A stretch of 64,000 bases of DNA from the NCBI RefSeq assembly GCF_900105315.1, contig NZ_LT629766.1, positions 682,001 through 746,000 of the forward strand. The letters run 5' to 3'. This DNA comes from Brevibacterium siliguriense (GTDB lineage: Bacteria; Actinomycetota; Actinomycetes; Actinomycetales; Brevibacteriaceae). The notes under the pieces were generated by a model, which was given only the letters and a program-made list of their open reading frames with translations, ran no database searches and was not told the DNA's origin. Shown here one piece after another: positions 17,192 to 26,700 of this stretch. The first letter of the stretch is position 1, and the number at the start of each line of letters is the position of its first letter. The translations under genes and the position numbers were made by a program.

Positions 17192-18628
17192 TTGACGACC
17201 CCGACGTCCACCGCACCCGACTTCCCCGCCCTCGACCCGGTGGCGCTCGACGATCTCGCGGCACGACTGAGTGACGGAGCGCTGACGACCGATCCGGATG
17301 TCATCGACGCCCATTCCAGCGACGAGGCCCTGTTCTGCCCGCAAGAGGGCGCGATCGCCCTGGTCAGGGCCGCCTCGGTGGACGACGTCCGAGAGGTCAT
17401 GGCTTTCGCCAGCGCACACCGGGTGCCGGTCGTCCCGCAGGGGGCCAGATCCGGGATCTCGGGAGGTGCGAATGCCTCACCGGGAGCGATTCTGCTCAAC
17501 GTGTCGAAGATGAGGGACGTCTTGGCCGTCAATGAGGCCGAGCGTCTCGTCACCGTTCAGCCGGGCATCATCAATCAGGATCTCAAGGACCACCTCGCCC
17601 CGTTCGGGCTGTCCTACCCTCCGGATCCGGGTTCGGTGGCACTGTCGTCGATCGGCGGGAACATCGCAACGAACGCCGGTGGACTCTGTTGCGTGAAATA
17701 CGGCGTGACCAGGGACTATGTTCGCTCACTCACGGTCGTCCTCGCCGACGGGACCATCACCACTCTCGGTCCGCAGACGGCCAAGGGTGTGGCCGGACTC
17801 GACATGCGCCAGCTCTTCATCGGCTCCGAAGGCACCCTGGGCATCGTCGTCGAGGCGACCCTGCGCCTCGTGCCCGCCTTGCCCGAGCCGTTCACCGCGA
17901 TCGCGACCTTCCCGGACGAGCGCAGCGGACTGCAGACCGTTGCTGACTTCATGGCCGGAGGCGGGGTACCGAGCCTGTTCGAATTCCTCGACGGGGCCAG
18001 CCTGCGGATGCTCAACGACTTCGGCGACTTCGGCCTCGACGGCGATGCCGGAGCGATGCTCATCATGCAGGTCGACGACAACCCGGCCGATGCCGAAGCT
18101 GCGATGTCGACCTTCACCGAGGTGGCCGGGCGCTGCGGTGCCCTCGACGTTGCGTACTCCGACGATCCGAGCGATTCCGCGGCGCTCATCACCGCACGGC
18201 GGATGATCCAGCCGGCCTACGAGAAATTCGCCAACGCTCACGGCGGCGGTCAGCTGCTCGACGATGTATGCCTGCCGCGCACCGCCGTGCCCGAGTTCTG
18301 TGACCGTCTGGCCGAGCTGCGGTCATCTTCCGGACTCGAGATCGCCCTCGTCGCGCACGCCGGCGACGGCAATATGCACCCATCGGTGTTCTTCGATTCG
18401 TCAGACGCGGCGGAGACGGAGAAAGCCGAGGGCGTGTTCGCGGAGATCATGCGCGTCGGCCTCGAACTCGGCGGCACGATCACCGGCGAACACGGGGTCG
18501 GATTCCTCAAACGCGCCTGGCTGCCGAATGAACTCGACGAAGGATCACGGCGGATCCAGCTGGCCGTGAAGAACGCGCTCGATCCGCTGGGCATCCTCAA
18601 CCCCGGCAAGATGCTCGCCGAGATCTGA
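17192..18628 (+). CDS. FAD-linked 2-hydroxyacid dehydrogenase (GlcD / D-lactate dehydrogenase type)
   Basis: A 478-residue flavoenzyme. The PCMH-type FAD-binding domain occupies the N-terminal half (VPQGARSGISGGA, then DPGSVALSSIGGNIATNAGG). The substrate-binding FAD-oxidase C domain carries HAGDGNMHP and GEHGVG. It would oxidise a 2-hydroxyacid to the oxoacid. I chose TTG 17192, five bases after GAGGAG; the in-frame ATG at 17111 would add 27 residues of non-conserved sequence. It follows the ACS transporter by 130 bases and faces a LysR gene with two bases between stops. Confidence 0.86.
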   Translation: MTTPTSTAPDFPALDPVALDDLAARLSDGALTTDPDVIDAHSSDEALFCPQEGAIALVRAASVDDVREVMAFASAHRVPVVPQGARSGISGGANASPGAILLNVSKMRDVLAVNEAERLVTVQPGIINQDLKDHLAPFGLSYPPDPGSVALSSIGGNIATNAGGLCCVKYGVTRDYVRSLTVVLADGTITTLGPQTAKGVAGLDMRQLFIGSEGTLGIVVEATLRLVPALPEPFTAIATFPDERSGLQTVADFMAGGGVPSLFEFLDGASLRMLNDFGDFGLDGDAGAMLIMQVDDNPADAEAAMSTFTEVAGRCGALDVAYSDDPSDSAALITARRMIQPAYEKFANAHGGGQLLDDVCLPRTAVPEFCDRLAELRSSSGLEIALVAHAGDGNMHPSVFFDSSDAAETEKAEGVFAEIMRVGLELGGTITGEHGVGFLKRAWLPNELDEGSRRIQLAVKNALDPLGILNPGKMLAEI

Positions 18629-18630
18629 GC

Positions 18631-19521
18631 TCAGTCCGCGGCGAGCTCGCACAGGGCCATGACCGCGTCCGCGATGAGATCCTGCTGCGGGTGGCCGGGA
18701 TCGCTGATCGCGTGGATGAAGCGGATCGGTTCCGGCGCTGCCAGCGGGATGACGGCCACCCCGGGAGGCAGAGGTTCGACACCGAGCCGGGGCAGCAGAG
18801 TCAGACCCAGACCCCGACCGACCATGTGCAGGGCCGTGACGAAGCTGTGGGCTTCATGTTTGAAGTGCACTCGCACTCCCGCGCGGGCACAGGCGTCGAA
18901 GAGAATCGTCCGGCACGGGCCGTCCCCGGTGTCATTGTCGATCCATGGGTGACCCTCCAATTCGCTGAGACTGACCTCTGCCCGGGAGGCCAGCGGATGG
19001 TCATCCGGCACCGCGACCACGTACGGGTCCTCGGTGAGGAAATGCCCCTTCACTTGCGGCGGGAACTGCGGTGTCGCGGTCTCCGAAATCACCAGGTGCA
19101 GATCGTAGTGGAACTCGGTCCACGGCCCCTCGGCCAGATTGAGCCGGACCGTGACATCTGGGTGGCGGTTCTCGAGGTAGGCGACGAGTTCCGGCAGCCA
19201 CTGAGTTCCCGCCGTAGCGAAGTACCCGATCGACAGGCGTCCGATTCGATTCTCATGCAGATCCGAGATGCGCTGCCCCAATCGTCCCGAGCTCTCGAGC
19301 ACGGAATCGACGTCGGACATGATCGCCGAGCCGGTATCGGTCAGGCACAGACCGCGCCCCTGACGCTGAAACAGAGTCAGACCGGTCTCCTGCTCAAGCA
19401 TTTTGAGGTGGTGGCTGACCGCGGACGGGGAGAGGCCGAGATGCTGCGCGGCGGAACGGACGGACCCGGTGAGTGCGACCGATTTGAACGACTTCAGGTG
19501 CGCGACGTTGTACACGATCAA
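18631..19521 (-). CDS. LysR-family transcriptional regulator
   Basis: A 296-residue LTTR with an N-terminal winged helix (FKSVALTGSVRSAAQHLGLSP, residues 12-32) and a two-lobed effector domain from about residue 90. It is divergent from an EamA exporter gene, and its start is adjacent to an inverted repeat with TGCA ends. It also closes on the hydroxyacid dehydrogenase gene with two bases between stops. The exporter is the more likely target by position. Confidence 0.9.
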   Translation of the reverse strand: MIVYNVAHLKSFKSVALTGSVRSAAQHLGLSPSAVSHHLKMLEQETGLTLFQRQGRGLCLTDTGSAIMSDVDSVLESSGRLGQRISDLHENRIGRLSIGYFATAGTQWLPELVAYLENRHPDVTVRLNLAEGPWTEFHYDLHLVISETATPQFPPQVKGHFLTEDPYVVAVPDDHPLASRAEVSLSELEGHPWIDNDTGDGPCRTILFDACARAGVRVHFKHEAHSFVTALHMVGRGLGLTLLPRLGVEPLPPGVAVIPLAAPEPIRFIHAISDPGHPQQDLIADAVMALCELAAD

Positions 19522-19536
19522 ATCGTACGCATATTA

Positions 19537-19550
19537 TGCACAGTCGTGCA
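19537..19550. promoter_or_regulatory. LysR-type operator candidate TGCAC-N4-GTGCA
   Basis: A dyad in the 76-base gap between a LysR gene and the EamA gene, flanked by near-symmetric AT blocks (ATTA left, AATAAT right). It fits the T-N11-A pattern of LysR sites. Confidence 0.55.
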
Positions 19551-19597
19551 ATAATGTGCGCTTTTCTTTCATAATCAAGCGACGAATAATCGTCCTT

Positions 19598-20551
19598 ATG
19601 AACAGATCAGCTGTCAGCACTCGAGTCGCGAGTCCGAATCCCCGACAGACGACACCTCCCCGCGTCCTCCCGTGGATCGCTGCCCTGCTCACCATGACCT
19701 TCTGGGCGTCGTCCTTCGTTGTCATCCGCGATGCCGGTGAAGTGTTCTCGCCCGGTCCGATGGCGCTGCTGCGGGGCGCGTCGGCCGCCGTAGTGCTCTC
19801 CGTCTGGATGCTCTTCCGCCGTCCGCGGTTCCCCTCCGGCAAGGTCGTCTGGCTGATTCTCGCCCTCTGGGGTGTGGCCTGGTTCTCCGCCTACGTCGTC
19901 GTCCTCAACGCCGCCGAACGGTCGATCGATGCCGGAACTGCCTCGATGATCGTCAATATCGCACCGCTCATCATCGCTGTCTTCGCCGGTCTCGTCCTCG
20001 GCGAAGGGCTGCCGAAACGTCTGCTCATCGGCATCTTCGTCTCCCTGCTGGGAATCGCGATGATCACGGCCGCCAGCTTCAACGGGTTCTTCACTGTCGG
20101 CGGTCTCGTCCTCAGCCTCGTCGCAGCGGTGCTCTATGCCGCTTGCGTGCTGCTGCAGAAGCACTTCTTGTCCGGGGAGGACTCGGTGACCGTCACCTGG
20201 ATGGGAATCCTCATCGGTGCACTCGTCAGTCTCATCTTCGCCCCCGGGCTCATCGACGAGGTGGCTGCGGCACCCATCGAACTGACACTGCAGGTCGTCT
20301 ACCTGGGAGTCGTCCCGACCGCCATCGCCTTCAATCTCTGGGGATACGCCCTGAAGTTCCTGCCGGCGGGCCTGCTCAGCTCGTCGAGCCTCCTCGTCCC
20401 CGCCATCGTCGTGGTAATGGCCTGGATCATTCTCGGAGAGGTTCCGCCTCCGCTGGCCGCGGTCGGCGGCGTGCTCTGCTTGGCAGGTGCCTCCGCCGCG
20501 ATCGGGCCGCAGATCATGCGGGCCCTGCGACGGTCACCGGCTCAGGTCTGA
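19598..20551 (+). CDS. DMT-superfamily (EamA) transporter
   Basis: A 317-residue protein with two EamA repeats and about ten membrane helices (WIAALLTMTFWASSFVVIRDAG opens the first; VTWMGILIGALVSLIF the second). Such carriers export amino acids or related metabolites. The ATG at 19598 has no clear Shine-Dalgarno and lies eight bases after GAATAAT (19584-19590), so the transcript may be leaderless. It is divergent from a LysR regulator with a shared dyad. Confidence 0.85.
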   Translation: MNRSAVSTRVASPNPRQTTPPRVLPWIAALLTMTFWASSFVVIRDAGEVFSPGPMALLRGASAAVVLSVWMLFRRPRFPSGKVVWLILALWGVAWFSAYVVVLNAAERSIDAGTASMIVNIAPLIIAVFAGLVLGEGLPKRLLIGIFVSLLGIAMITAASFNGFFTVGGLVLSLVAAVLYAACVLLQKHFLSGEDSVTVTWMGILIGALVSLIFAPGLIDEVAAAPIELTLQVVYLGVVPTAIAFNLWGYALKFLPAGLLSSSSLLVPAIVVVMAWIILGEVPPPLAAVGGVLCLAGASAAIGPQIMRALRRSPAQV

Positions 20552-20595
20552 TCCCAGCTTCAGCCTCAGTCTCGGCCCAAGTCTCGGGCCTCGGA

Positions 20596-21605
20596 TCAGC
20601 CTTCAGCCCTGCCCTGACGCCAGTAGCCCATGAACGCGATCTGCTTGCGGTCGACCCCGACTTCCTGGACGAGGTAGCGGCGCAGACGCTTGACCGGTCC
20701 GGCCTCTCCGGCGATCCAGGCATAGAAGGGGCGGTCGTCCTTCTCCGTGGCACTCGAACTGCCCTGAGCCGCTTCGGTGAGGGCCGCGGGAACATCCCAG
20801 AGGATCTCCTCGTCGATGTTGACATCGTCGAGGTCCCGGACAGGACTGTCCGGCCCGCCCGCTGACCCGGCTCCCACCTCGGCGGGGATCCGCGTTTCCG
20901 AACGGACCGCCTCGCGAACGGCGGGTTCGAGCAGGTGGCCGAACTCGGCTTCCCCGCGCGGCAGCCATTCGATCTCGAAGCCGGCGGGAGCAGTCATGTC
21001 GATGATGTCCTCGGCGCGCGGAACCTCGAGAACGGCTTTGCCTCGGGTGCGGCTGTCCTTGAGCGAATCGAGGATCGAGGCGATGGCCGGCACGGCGGTC
21101 TCGTCGCCGGCGAGCAGGATCTGGTGGGCATCGCCGGGGGCGAATTCGATTCCGGCGCACGGAGTCTCCGAGGCGCGGGAGGGGCCGATGATATGAAGGC
21201 GGTGTCCCACCTCGGCGGACTCGGCCCACTCGGCTGCCGGGCCCGAGTGACCGTGCTCATCGGTGTGAAGGACCATGTCGATGACGAGTCGGCGGTCGGC
21301 GTCGTTCCACTCGCGCACGGTGTAGGTGCGCATCGCGCCTCGCTCCTCGGGACTGACCTGCAGCCAGGCCTGATACCAGGACACCCCGGCGGCCTCCTGC
21401 TCGGTGAGGAACGTCGGCAAGTCGAACTGCGGTGCGGCGGCACGCTGAGGAGGGATGACGAGCTTGATCCGGAGGTCACGCGGGTGAGTGTTCGGGCCGA
21501 ATTCCTCGAGTCCCGCACCCCGAAAGTCACCCGACGGAAAGACGGGCTGAGATCTTCAACAGCGAGAACCTCTGCTTCGAAGGCACCGATGGGGGCTCGT
21601 GACAC
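20596..21605 (-). pseudogene. Siderophore-interacting protein (FAD-dependent ferric reductase), single-base frameshift
   Basis: The frame from GTG 21605 (after AAGGAG) gives the family N-terminus MSRAPIGAFEAEVLAV and SPSFRRVTFG, then goes out of register. From about 21517 another frame continues with the conserved HPRDLRIKLVIP, GAMRTYTVREW, LLAGDETAVPAI and a C-terminal YLVQEVGVDRKQIAFMGYW. The switch is at a run of four C on the plus strand (21518-21521). One extra base there restores a 336-residue siderophore-interacting protein, a normal length for enzymes that reduce ferric siderophores with NAD(P)H. It is either broken or misread. It is divergent from a siderophore-binding-protein remnant across a DtxR-like box. 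Confidence 0.85.
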
Positions 21606-21732
21606 TGATTCTCCTTCGCATCCCCAGCGACCATGTGGTCGTGAGGTCGTCCCCGCTGGGACGCGTTCTGTTCATATGTGCAGCAGTCGTGGATGTGCGA
21701 ACATCCGCAACACTACTCTACTCTAATTCAGT

Positions 21733-21744
21733 AAGGCTAGCCTT
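21733..21744. promoter_or_regulatory. DtxR/IdeR-like iron box
   Basis: AAGGCTAGCCTT is a perfect 12-base palindrome, extended to GTAAGGCTAGCCTTTCC. It matches the core of the DtxR/IdeR consensus (TTAGGTTAGGCTAACCTAA). It lies between the divergent siderophore-interacting protein gene and the siderophore-binding lipoprotein remnant, where iron repression is expected. Confidence 0.7.
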
Positions 21745-21881
21745 TCCGAATAGTGCTACGGTGGTTTCGGCCTCACTGCAGAAGTCCACAGCCCGTCCAG
21801 CAGTTCAGCTCTCTGACCAGCACTTCCGCCGTGCATCTTTGTCCAAACGTCCCCGCGGGGACGTTCCGCGAAAGGCTCTCG

Positions 21882-22350
21882 ATGCGTCGTCGTCAGATTC
21901 TTGCCCTGTCCGTGCTGGCCCGTTCGCTCTCGTCGCCTGCCGTGGCGAGACCGATGGTGAGGCTGGAGGCGGTGCCTCCGGCGCTGCGGAAAGCGCTCCG
22001 AACTTCACGTATTCGCCGGAGAGATCAACTACACCTCGAACTCCCTGGGCATCGCCGAGATGCTCAGCGAGGACGGACTCAACCTCGTCGGCCCCGACGC
22101 CACGGGAGAGAGCAGCTGGGCGGAAGTCTCCTGGGAGAAGATGACGGACTACCCGGCCGACGTCGTCCTCGTCCACGACGCCTCGACCGATTATGAGGAC
22201 AATCCCGTCTTCAAACGGCTGCCCGCGGTGGAGGCAGGACAGCTGGGCACCTGGGACGACAAACGCGCCCACACCTATGAGGGCTACGCGAAATGGCTGA
22301 ACGAACTCGCCGACGTCCTCGACTCCGCGAAGAAGATCGTCAAGAACTGA
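21882..22350 (+). pseudogene. Remnant of an iron-siderophore ABC substrate-binding lipoprotein
   Basis: Three pieces in three frames. ATG 21882 gives MRRRQILALSVLA. A shift at the CCC near 21919-21925 then gives FALVACRGETDGEAGGG, with a lipobox cysteine, followed by an Ala/Gly linker and APNFTY. At about 22010-22020 the frame changes again and the text becomes the C-terminus of a FecB/FepB-type binding protein (AGEINYTSNSLGIAEML, then a Trp-rich lobe to KIVKN). The remnant would encode about 156 residues against the usual 320 or so, so most of the ligand-binding fold is missing. No permease or ATPase genes follow. Confidence 0.8.
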
Positions 22351-22381
22351 GGGCCGCACCCCGCAGGGCTACGATCGGTGC

Positions 22382-23737
22382 ATGACCGAACTGCCTGACG
22401 ACCTGAAGACCGACGAGATCATCCGATCCCTGGCATCGGACCGATCGACCACGTGGCTCCGCTCCACCCCCACCGAGGCGGCCCTGCCCGATCTCGGCGC
22501 GGTCATGGATTCCGCGGCGGCCCGGTTCGACCGGTTCGCCCCCTGGTTCGCAACGACCTTCCCGGAGACGTCGACGGTCCCGGCCGAGCTCGCCGAGGCG
22601 TTCCCCGAAGCCGGCGGCGGAATGATCGAATCGCCCCTGGTTCCGGCAACTGCGGCACAGCGTCGCCTCGACGAACTGTTCGGGTCCGAAGTGACCGGAC
22701 AACTGTGGCTCAAACGCGACGACAGCCTGCCTGTGAGCGGGTCGATCAAGGCTCGCGGCGGCTTCCATGAGGTGCTCGAATTCGCCGAGGCGGTCGCTGC
22801 CGACCATGGCCTCGACGCATTCGATCCTGCCACCTATTCGAGTCCTAAGTTTCGTGAGATCGCCGCGAACCACCGCATCGTCGTGGGCTCGACCGGCAAC
22901 CTCGGGCTGTCGATCGGGATCCTGAGCGCTCGTCTCGGGTTCGCTGCCTCGGTGCATATGTCTGCTGATGCTCGGGAATGGAAGAAGACACTGCTGCGCG
23001 ACCACGGAGTCGACGTCATCGAACATGCCGGCGACTTCGTCGAAGCTGTCGAAGCCGGCCGGGCATCTGCCGAGGCCGCCGAGAACACGCACTTCGTCGA
23101 CGACGAGGACTCCGTGAGCCTCTTCGCCGGATATTCGGTGGCTGCCCTGCGGCTGGAGCGCCAGTTCGCGGCCGCCGGGGTGACCATCGATGAGCGGAAT
23201 CCGCTCATCGTCTATCTGCCCTGCGGAATCGGCGGCGGACCCGGAGGAGTGACCTTCGGACTCAGACGCGTCTTCGGCACTGCGGTGCGGTGCGTCTTCG
23301 TCGAACCCAGCCAAGCCCCTTCGATGTTCCTCGGCGTGCGCACCGGTCTGCACAGCGACATCGCCGTTCAGGACATCGGCCTGTCCGGAGCCACCGCTGC
23401 CGACGGACTGGCAGTCGCCCGCCCATCACGATTCATCGGACCCACGATCGGGCCCCTGATCTCCGGCTTCGCCACAGTCCCCGACGAGGTCATCCGGGCC
23501 GGAGTCGGCATTCTTCACGAGACCGAAGGCATCGACGTCGAACCCTCGGCAACCGCCGGCCTGACCATCCCATGGCGCACGGGAGACGCCGCGGCCGAAT
23601 CCTCGAGCGGCATCCACCTGATGTGGCTCACCGGTGGGGCGATGGTCCCCGACGATGAACGCATCGCCTATGTCGAGGAAGGACGCGGGCTCGTGGAACG
23701 GATCGGCAGCAACGCCTCGGCGATCTTCGTCGACTGA
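22382..23737 (+). CDS. dsdA: D-serine ammonia-lyase (D-serine dehydratase)
   Basis: A 451-residue PLP enzyme of fold type II that deaminates D-serine to pyruvate and ammonia. The Schiff-base lysine is Lys123 in SGSIKARGG, close to Lys118 of E. coli DsdA. The phosphate loop STGNLGLS and the glycine-rich PCGIGGGPGG are present. It starts 31 bases after the siderophore-binding remnant, without a dsdC or dsdX neighbour, so it appears to be a lone detoxification gene. Confidence 0.92.
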   Translation: MTELPDDLKTDEIIRSLASDRSTTWLRSTPTEAALPDLGAVMDSAAARFDRFAPWFATTFPETSTVPAELAEAFPEAGGGMIESPLVPATAAQRRLDELFGSEVTGQLWLKRDDSLPVSGSIKARGGFHEVLEFAEAVAADHGLDAFDPATYSSPKFREIAANHRIVVGSTGNLGLSIGILSARLGFAASVHMSADAREWKKTLLRDHGVDVIEHAGDFVEAVEAGRASAEAAENTHFVDDEDSVSLFAGYSVAALRLERQFAAAGVTIDERNPLIVYLPCGIGGGPGGVTFGLRRVFGTAVRCVFVEPSQAPSMFLGVRTGLHSDIAVQDIGLSGATAADGLAVARPSRFIGPTIGPLISGFATVPDEVIRAGVGILHETEGIDVEPSATAGLTIPWRTGDAAAESSSGIHLMWLTGGAMVPDDERIAYVEEGRGLVERIGSNASAIFVD

Positions 23738-23776
23738 ACCGAGTGACCCGGGCGGGGTCGGGCCACACCGTCTCGG

Positions 23777-26700
23777 TCACCAGTCCCAGGGGTCGTCGTT
23801 GACGGTGATGACGATCTTCCCGTCGACGATCTCGGCCGTGCCGTTGAGGTCGAAGGACACAGTGTCATCGAAGGGTTCGGACTCGTCGAACATGTCGTAG
23901 CTGCCGGTCACGAGTGCCTCACCGGAGGTGTCCGAGGAGATCAGCCACGCCGGACCGCCGTTCGGGCCGATCGCGTCCTCGGGGTTCGAGTACTGGTCGG
24001 CACCCATGGAGTCATCGGCGACGGTCACCGTCGGGTATGACGAGATCGACCATGTGAGGCCCGTGGCGTCATAGCTTTCGGCCAGTGAGGACCCGAACGG
24101 GCACCCGTCGGGCTGGGCGACGGACTTCTTCGCGCAGCTGTCGATGAGCGTCTTGACCTGCTTGTCGACCTCGGTGCGGAACGCGTCCGAGGGGTGAGCC
24201 GAGAGCACCGGCGTGTCCTCACCCTCCATGTTCGCGTCATCGCCGAGGAACGCCCGAACTTCAACCGCGTCGGCGGTGATGAGATCGGACTTCTCGGCCA
24301 GGTCGATCGTGTAGAGACCCGGGAAGGCCGGCAGGGACAGGGTCGACCCGTCGCTGTCGACTTCGATTCCGTTGACCTTGACCTTCTTGAGGCCGGGAGT
24401 ATCGACGGTGAGGGTGAGCAGATCCGGGCTCTTGAGCGCCCAGTCGTCGAAGAACAGCGCCTTCTTCCCAGCCTTGTGCAGGGTCAGTGTGCTGTTGCCC
24501 TTGGAACCGCCGACATCGTAGGTGACTGCGACCGTCGCGGTGTCTCCGGAGATCTCGGCATCCTCGACGGTGACATCGTCGGGCAGTGCCTTCGAGCCGC
24601 CGAGGACGTCGTTGGTCAGCAGGGTTCGAGACTCCTGTGGAACGTCGACGTCTGCGACCTTGAGTGCGCCCTCGGCATCACCGTCGGAGAGCTCCCCGAA
24701 GTACTTCTCCACCGTCGCCTCGGGACCGAACATGTGTCCGTTGAGCTGGGTGACGACGATGAGGGCGGCCACGAGGAGGAGGACAGCACCTCCGGCGACG
24801 ACCGAGACGAGCTTCGCCTTCTTCTTGTCGAAAGGTTGGGCCGGACCTGCGTACGGCTGCGCGGCGTACATTCCCTGCGGTGCCGAGTACGACTGCTGCC
24901 CGGCAGAGCCCTGCGGCCAGGCATAGGCCTGTTGACCGGACGGAGTCGGATGCTGTTGCGGACCCTGCTGAGGAGAGCTCGGGGCGGAAAGATGTTGGGG
25001 ATCCTGCTGCGCACCGCCCGGTTGGGCCTGCGGCTGACCCTGTGAGCCGAATGCTTCCGGCGGTGCGGGCTGACCCTGATATCCGACAGGACCCTGTGGA
25101 CCGACTTCGCCGGGTCCGGGAGCAACCGGCGGCGGTGTGGGAGCCGTGGCTTGAGCCAGATCGGGATGGACGAATGCGAACTGCGGTTCGCTCATCCCCA
25201 GATACGGTCCCCAGTGCGGGTGCACCGTCCGTCCGGCAGCGATCCGTGCCACCGCGGGGAAGGTGAGGGCCAGACGTGGGCCCAGCGTGCGCGAGAGCAC
25301 CTCGATGATTCCGCCCCAGATGGCGAAGATGAGGAACGTCCACGCCAGCGGACCGATTCCTGCACGGGCCGCACCGGAACCGCCGAAGAACATGGCCGCC
25401 TCGGCGGATCCGGACATCGACATGTTCGCCGGAATGGCCAGTAGCGACAGCAGGCCCCAGACGAGGCAGAACGCCACCGGCAGCTTCCACGCGCTCGACC
25501 ACTGCTGTTTGTCCTGCTCGATCACGGTCCAGGCCGGACGCCGCGTGACGGTGGCGACGATCGTTGCGATCAGCACCGCGGCTGCGACGACGAGCAGCCC
25601 CAGCCACAGCAGTCCGGGAGCCTCACGGTTGAACAGGGTGAGGCTTTCGCTGAAGGTGTCCGAGTAGAAGCCCAAATCGCCCTGGGCGGTGGCGCTGATT
25701 CCGCCGAGGTGGGTCAGTGAGGTGAGGATGAGTCCCATGTTGATGAATGTCAGCGGGACCAGCTGGCCCGGCATCTCGACGGACAGCGGCAGGACGAAGA
25801 GCGCGACGACCGAGAACACGGCCACGTTGAGTGCCAGATGGATCCAGGTCACCAGCAGAGGCGGAACGGCCCAGCGCAGGAATGGTGCACCGATCGCCTC
25901 GGTGCCCTTGAAATGCCCGGCGACCCGGCCGGCGATGCTCGCGATGAGAATGACGAGCAGCGGCAGGAAGAACGATCGGGCCGTGACCGCTGAGAAGGTG
26001 AAGGTGAACGATCCCTCCTCTTCGAAGGCGGAGGCGCGGGCGGCGAAGATGACCTGGAAGAGGAAGAGCACGAGCGTCATCGCCAGGGTCGCGACTCCGA
26101 TGCGGATCCATGTGGACACCCGATTGGGTGCGGGGGACCGGCGTTCGCTGATCTTCGTCGTCCACCACAGCAACCCCACGGTGACGATGGTGACCACCAG
26201 AGGTGCTCCGGTCGTGAAGATGCTCAGCTGGGCATTGAAGCTGTCAGGGGCGTTGATGTCCAGGCGCAGCGCCGCCGAACCGAACAGCGACAGGGCCATG
26301 AAGATGAATGGCAGGGCGTAGTTGAGGCTGTCGAGGTTGAGGCCGGTCTCCTCTGTCACGGAGCCGAACTCTGACATCGACGTGAGGATGACAGTGAGGA
26401 TGATGGAGACGATGATGCCGCCGAGGAGGGCGATCCCCGGTGGGATCAGCGCAGTCTTCCACGTGGATCCCTTCCCCAGCGCCGAGGCGAATTTCGACTT
26501 CGGGGCATTCGCCGGGTAACCCGGTGGTGCGGGGTAGGGCATGGGACCGGATTGGCCGGGTTGGTAGGGGCCCTGCTGGTGAGGGATTTGCTGGTAGGGG
26601 CCGGGCCCTTGGGCGTAGTACGGACCTGCGCCCTGTGGATGTGGCTGCTGTTGGGCATCCGGACCCTGAGGGTACGCGCTGGCCGCCTGGGGCCGAGGGC

